Part shown: piece by piece, positions 58,637 to 64,000 of the stretch
Layout: every line of letters starts with the position of its first letter
Numbering within the stretch: the first letter of the stretch is position 1
Assembly (NCBI GenBank): GCA_009193035.1
Contig: SWDT01000110.1
Span: 90,309 to 154,308 of the forward strand
DNA length: 64,000 bases
Direction of reading: 5' to 3'
From: Halicephalobus mephisto
Taxonomy: Eukaryota; Nematoda; Chromadorea; Rhabditida; Panagrolaimidae
Translations under genes and position numbers: made by a program
Notes under the pieces: model-generated
Told to the model about the DNA's origin: nothing
The model's input: only the letters and a program-made list of their open reading frames with translations
Databases searched by the model: none

Positions 58637-59791
58637 AACGAGGACCGAAAAACTTCAAAGTATGTAGAATTGACCGAGAGTTATCAATGAAGTATGCGGA
58701 ATAATCAGAAACGATGGGAAAATTAAAAAAAAGAAAAGCATTTGAAATATAAATATATTTATTCGCAAGAAGTTTTGGCAGATCGTCCCAAACAGTCACT
58801 TATTCTTTCACAGAGAGTGTGAGTTGGGCCAGTCATACTTTCTTCGATCAAAATCATTGTATTACTCTGATTAGCCTCGGTTCTAGCATAACTTTATGGA
58901 AATTACCAGCAAACACGCTTTTCATTCACATTGAAATTTCAGCATTATATGAATTAAGATATCTTTTATTAGTACTTCAAGAAAGTGATGCCTATAAGTA
59001 TAAATAATTCAATAAAAATAGCGTCACATGGTCGTTATTACTACCCAGATATACATTGCAATTTAGACAGATGTTAGTAGGTTTTAAAATGCAAATCCAG
59101 TTGCAGGTAGCATTTTTTAACAACTTCTTTCTAATATAAGAACCATCAGATTAAAACTTATTCCCTAATTGAATCAGAAAATCTTGATTCTTTAATTAAT
59201 TAGGTATTTTAATGGATGAATATAAAACTGCTAGAGAAATAATTTTATTGTGTAGTGGATGATATAAGAATCATTCATACCTATTAATTCTTAGTTAAGA
59301 TACAATCGTTTTTTTTACTTTAACATTATCTAAATTAGATATTTTTCTATTATGTTAGAAATTAAGAAACCGAGTATAGTATATGTTGTTGAGCAACATT
59401 AGTTACATGATTCTATGTCAACAGATTAACTATCTTGTCTTTACTTTTGGAAGAACTTTTCTAAAAAGTCTTTAAAAAGCACAGCAGTTCAAAAAAACAA
59501 AACTGGATTTCTGTCATTTCCCATTATTTTTTGTTTCCGATATCATAATAATTAAAGAAAAAGCTATTAAAATAGCAAGAACAAAGTATGGAAATGAACA
59601 AATGAAGAAAATGATATACCGATCACCTATTGGTCTGTAGTAAATGGGATTTATTCGATGGCTAAGATCTTACACGTTCTATTAAATGGAACCTTATCTC
59701 AACGACTTCATATTAATCAAGTTGTAAATTTTTAATACCTGATTGTGAAATAAAGTTCAATCTAATAGTGCTCATATTAGGAAAATAATGG
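58637..59791. other. AT-rich, no gene seen
   Basis: Intergenic stretch between DNase II and the piggyBac-type element; no coding-like frame and no clear repeat. Confidence 0.5.
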
Positions 59792-61255
59792 TTAACACGT
59801 TGACGACAATACGAGTCATTTCTGGGTCGTAAGTTGGTGGCGCGTTGGGACAATACGACCCAGAAATGACTCGTAACTTAAAAAGTTGATTTTTTTCAAA
59901 TTCAATTATTTTTTTGCCAATTTTTTGTTATTACCTGACAGTATAGCTCTAATAGACTCTATAACGAGCATGGTCTAGGAAAATATCGATTCCAGTATAT
60001 TTTACGAAGGGTCAAAGTTTCGCACCTTAGACATCTACAAAATCATAAAATAAGGTAACAATCAATGGATATTAACCGTAATAGTCTAGATATAAAACAC
60101 CATTTTATTTATTTACTGAAACAACGCTCATGACCAGCATAAGCCTATATTCTCCAAGTGTAATCTCCGACAGTGCATAGCTTGAAGACTTTAAGCCCAT
60201 ATCGGTAGCGCTTATTCGGGATATACCGATTGAAAGCAACACGTCCTCGGAATGGGATCAAACTCTCATCAATGTAGATGAACTTCTCCGGCCGATACAC
60301 TTGTTGACAAACTCGGTTGAACAGCTGGATGAAAAAGGTGGCCTTGTGCAATCTCTCCCTCTGATCGTTAAAGTTGTTGTCTGACAAATGAACATACATG
60401 AGAATACCTCCAAATCGGGCTCTTGTCATAACATTTGCCACCACTGGCAAGTCCATGAATACACCAGTCGTAGACCAATAGTCCCTCAACTGTGGAAGTT
60501 TGACAACACCTATCTTGATGCAGAGACCTACGAACTTTTTTAGCTCTGGAACGTCGATATCCTGCCACTCCGGTACCTAGCCTCCGGCATATCTATTGGT
60601 TTCAGTCACAACAAGAGTCCAGATGTCTCGGATGAATAATTCGTAGTAGTCAACAGCATCAGCACAAGAAACTAAGAGCTCACTATTTAGCCCGTGTGTT
60701 GTGTCAGTAAATGGGAATCGGTTGCTTTCTGCAAGAACCTCGCTCCAGTCTTCGTCATTACCGCCCTTATCTTCCTCTAACTCAGATTCATCTTCAATAA
60801 GGACCATCAGATGAGACATCTCCTCACCCACTTCTTCAGTATCATCGTCCTCTTCCTCACTGTCAAGAAGCATCCGAATGAATTAGTCATCCAAATCATC
60901 AGGTTCAGTCATTTTACTGAAAAACAAAGTTTTTATATCAAATTTATCAATTTATAAACCGCCAACACACATACCAAACAACTAATTACACTAAATTCAA
61001 ATGAGTCCCATATATCAATTTATTCCTACTCACGAACTCGGGCACTATATCGATATAAACACGATGAGATACGGTAAAAATCTGCGAATACCCCTCGATT
61101 TTCTAGCAAAAAAATTTCTAAGTTCGAGAAATGGCAAAATAGCGGTCCGTTCGGACAATACGACCCAGAAATGAGTCGTAAGAAAAAAAAGCCAAAAAAA
61201 CGGCTGGTCCCAATCGGCCGCCAGCCAAAAACACGCTCGGTCGTCAACGTGTTAA
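59792..61255 (-). mobile_element. piggyBac-type element relic with TTAA ends
   Basis: Terminal inverted repeats TTAACACGTTGACGAC at 59792-59807 and its inverse GTCGTCAACGTGTTAA at 61240-61255, including the TTAA target on both sides. Inside the left end a 22-bp motif (59810-59831) is repeated perfectly inverted at 59854-59875; a third copy with one mismatch is at 61159-61180. Total 1.46 kb, too short for a complete piggyBac element (about 2.4 kb). Confidence 0.9.
60145..60913 (-). pseudogene. piggyBac transposase, truncated and broken
   Basis: Reads MTEPDDLDD then a stop, an acidic N-terminal part (SEEEDDDTEEVGEEM), another stop after TETNRYAGG, then the conserved FIYIDESLIPFRGRVAFNRY and RYGLKVFKLC. 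The first catalytic Asp (in IDES) is present; the frame ends shortly after GDYTW, so the later two catalytic Asp residues are missing. It cannot act on its own. Confidence 0.88.
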
Positions 61256-63067
61256 AGAGCGTGTATGCAATTGGATTTGGTGTTTAAAAATCTATTAAAA
61301 CCTGTTTAATTATAAACCAATATCTGAGTATTAACAGTATCCGTATGTTAATTTTAAAAGATCAATTTCTTATTTTTTATCCATAACAAACTTACAGGCT
61401 GAAAAAAATATTTTCTGCTATATCACCACAAAATATCAATTATCTATACAACTTTTCCTCAAAAATGAATTTAATTCTTAATGATGTTTTGAAAGTCAAC
61501 TCATTCGCACACTCATTGAGAGTCCAATTTTGTCCCTAATTCTCTGCCCTACTCCTCAGTCATTAAAAAAATGAATTACTGACTGACCAATGATCAACTA
61601 ACCAATCAGTGAATTTTTGCTGACAACCCCATCTTAATTTCTTAAAACGAACCATTTCTTGTATATAGAGTGATGATGATGACGATCAGAAAGATTAGAA
61701 ATGAGACACAATTTAAAACTGCTTCAAGACGAATTTCTAATTCTCCTCTTAGAGAAGGTGTTCATGAGTAAAGAAAATACAAGTGAATCTGAAAGAGAGC
61801 ACAAAATAGGAAAAGAATAACGTTACTATGAGAACGTCAATAAGATCTAATTCAAGGTGTTTAGACTCCAGTTACTCCAAATCAGAGTTCAGTCTAGTTC
61901 TGTTCTATTTACTGTCTTCCTCTAGTATTCGTGTCTGTCAGAATGAGAATCCTATTCTAGCCAAGTTCCCAATTGTGAAGAGTAAGTTCGTTAGTTACTA
62001 TGATGAGAGTTGATTTCGGACTTGCAGAAATAAAGGATATCTCAGAATCAATGATCTGGAGTCATTTGAGTATTCTTACATTTGTTTAACTTTGAAAAAC
62101 CATAAAAGGATGGGTTCAAAAAGATTCAGATTTTCGCGTTCAAGGTTTTCTAGCTTTATTTTTGAACAAACCCTGTCTCTAAATAGATCAAGAGAGATGT
62201 TAGATAATTGAGTAGACACAACTAGATATCACTGTGCAAATTTAAATGTAGGAGGGGAAAAATTGTTTGACTTTTGTTAACCAAAATTCAATAGTTGACC
62301 GGATTTGTCGTTTCCTTAAAGGAATATCAGTTAACAGATAAAAGAGCCCGCTCATCACTCAGACAGATTTATTCTTTCATTTACAGAAATACCGATATAA
62401 GAGAGATTTTATTCGTTTGTTGTTGAAATTAACGCACTTCTTTTTACTTCGGAATAAGTCAGTTTTCCACTTTTCTCGTGATCAGCGTGAATGCAATCTT
62501 GTAAAACTTCTTATTCTTTACTGTCATGGAGTAGAATCGTTTTATTACTAGAATAAAATAAACCACTCTTCAGTAATAGAATGATATTGAAAGCTGTTAA
62601 TATATTATTTATCTCCGCTCTTATATATCAATACTATTTTTTGATAATAATAAGATTTATTCATGGAGAAGACAACTAACACAGAGATTATCTAAAATAC
62701 AGAATGCTAATTCTAGGAATTTTCGCTATGATGACATTCTCTAATTCTGTAGTAGTTAGGTTCCTTTTTAACAAGAATCAAAGAGAACATACACATTTCA
62801 TTTTTTGACGGAGCAGATCTAAGATGACTATCTCATAAAGACCATTTTACTCATCAACTTGACTGATAGTTTCAATTGTGCTATTTTCTTTATCAAAATC
62901 AAAAATAGATGGTTATTTAGTCCACTTTATTCTTAACAGTAAACTAATAAAAACAAAATAAATCTTCAGAATTATACAAGTTTGAAATACAATTAAATCA
63001 CCAACCAAAGCTCTCGAGAAACGTATAAATACAGAGTAATGGTGAAATTACTGAATTAAACGTTCGT
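61256..63067. other. AT-rich stretch downstream of the right-edge gene
   Basis: No supported gene. About 62170-62215 resembles 31505-31560 downstream of the other family member. Confidence 0.45.
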
Positions 63068-64000
63068 TTAATTATCTTCATCCAAGTATTGACGTATAAG
63101 ATGCTCAGTGTCTCCACCGAGATTCAAGCCTTGAAGTGATCTTAAAATGTCTTTCATTTCTCCTTTGTTCTTGTTCTTAGACTGAAGCTCAATAATGGCA
63201 AGGAGGATTTCTGGGTTCGTGTTTCTTCCTTCCCTAATTTTTATTTTCTGGAGTTGCTCACATATTCTAGACAACAAATTATCTTCATCATACAATTGAC
63301 TTTGATTTGCTCCCATCTCGGGGACTGGTGGGTGAACAATTTCCGGTTGATTTTTTATTTCTCTTTGCTGTCCTAGTTGGTGTTTTGGATGGTGACAAAT
63401 AAGAAAATTATCTCTGTATCTCTTTGATCCACAGGAACAAAACAGAAACTGCCATCCAACGAGATTGAGTTTAATACTGACAAAGTCACCACATCTAATA
63501 CAGATCCATCTTCTTTTATTTGGAGTGCATTCTTTAGGACATTGCAATTCTAATATAGTCAAAGTGTCAGAAATATGATCTCTATCAGCTTCGCTCATGT
63601 CGACAAACCCAAAGATAATATTTTTATTCTCTTCATCCCCGATATATGGCTCAACTGCTTCATTTAAATTGATCACTTCACAATTGCTGAATTTGACTGT
63701 GTTATGTAGTGTTCTCACAACGTCTTCATAAGTAGGAGGAGTTGCAATAAAAAGTCCCGTACAGTTGATCCACTTTCCATTCACTTGCATTGGAAACCAT
63801 TTGTTCAATTTTTTTAACCAAGGTTTAATTTCCTCATATCTTCCCGGAAGATGATCTCCTTCATGCATGTCACTCATAGTGTCTATTGAATATTTGATGT
63901 AATCAGTGTAACAAAAGAAGAGTCTCTTCAGCACCGGATACATTTTCAAGAAATCGTTTCTGTTCATTGACTTGTAATCACTCTTTGCTTTGCTGAGATT
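63068..64000 (-). CDS. second member of the Cys/His-cluster family, partial
   Basis: Open on the minus strand for 311 codons and runs off the window at its 5' side; residues upstream of KSMNRNDFLKMYP stay in frame and match the relative at 32225-34116. Shared blocks: SDMHEGDHLPG, IKPWLKKLNKW, AVEPYIGDEENKNIIFGFVDM, then CPKEC, CIRCGDF, CSCGSKRYRDNF and CHHPKH. The spacer between the second and third Cys pairs is longer by about five residues. The C terminus is again charged and helical and ends LIRQYLDEDN. It has no frame breaks in the visible part. Confidence 0.78.
   Translation of the reverse strand, partial: NLSKAKSDYKSMNRNDFLKMYPVLKRLFFCYTDYIKYSIDTMSDMHEGDHLPGRYEEIKPWLKKLNKWFPMQVNGKWINCTGLFIATPPTYEDVVRTLHNTVKFSNCEVINLNEAVEPYIGDEENKNIIFGFVDMSEADRDHISDTLTILELQCPKECTPNKRRWICIRCGDFVSIKLNLVGWQFLFCSCGSKRYRDNFLICHHPKHQLGQQREIKNQPEIVHPPVPEMGANQSQLYDEDNLLSRICEQLQKIKIREGRNTNPEILLAIIELQSKNKNKGEMKDILRSLQGLNLGGDTEHLIRQYLDEDN

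Noticed and set aside
1..64000. CRISPR arrays, bacterial operons, riboswitches or lateral bacterial genes
   Set aside because: All genes have nematode-style introns and no regular short spacer array is present; the tandem repeats have other explanations.

Overview
The window reads as nematode nuclear DNA: AT-rich, with compact genes whose introns are mostly 39-60 bp (GTAAG...TTTCAG style) and with acceptor-like TTTCAG/TTTTAG sites 3-8 bp upstream of several start codons, as expected where spliced leaders are added. The gene set fits: nematode-type peptide GPCRs, a ciliary CDK20/DYF-18-type kinase with an upstream X-box match, a glycine/cysteine-rich secreted peptide, DNase II, Tc1 and piggyBac relics, and dispersed 5S rRNA genes. 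I cannot name the species.

Positions 1-28.6 kb are gene-dense. Xanthine dehydrogenase (1782-6293) and a 5-hydroxyisourate hydrolase (7376-7890) lie in tandem and act in the same purine-to-urate-to-allantoin route, separated in the pathway only by urate oxidase. Decayed coding remnants (8.9-10.2 kb, minus) follow. Then come a class A GPCR (10752-12140), a convergent secreted seven-EGF protein (12245-14182, minus), a small membrane protein (14993-15598), a second GPCR (15884-17768, minus), the CDK20-like kinase (19859-22320, minus) with a secreted cysteine-rich peptide gene nested antisense in its last intron, a third GPCR (23260-25152) and a secreted protein with four MAM-like modules (25718-28618). 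Almost every long intron here holds a copy of one dispersed repeat: a conserved leader followed by a degenerate array of TTCTAGAA-like units.

From about 28.6 kb the sequence changes character. A dead Tc1-like element (29.5-30.8 kb) joins two unrelated flanks. Next to it lie a gene fragment and an intact 554-residue gene of an unrecognised family with a conserved Cys/His cluster (32225-34116, minus); a further paralogue runs off the right edge (63068-64000). Between 34 and 56.5 kb is a gene-poor stretch with two 5S rRNA genes, a three-copy 329-bp tandem repeat, many ~48-bp degenerate palindromes with ATAGTGT/ACACTAT arms, and one isolated four-exon gene for an acidic 199-residue protein (52880-53623, minus).

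The right end holds a tRNA-headed repeat with a TACTGTAACA minisatellite tail (56.6-57.0 kb), a DNase II gene with three homopolymer frameshifts (57304-58474, minus), and a TTAA-flanked piggyBac-type relic (59.8-61.3 kb). All spliced models were joined by eye from frame, splice-site consensus and family resemblance; none was checked by a search or transcript.
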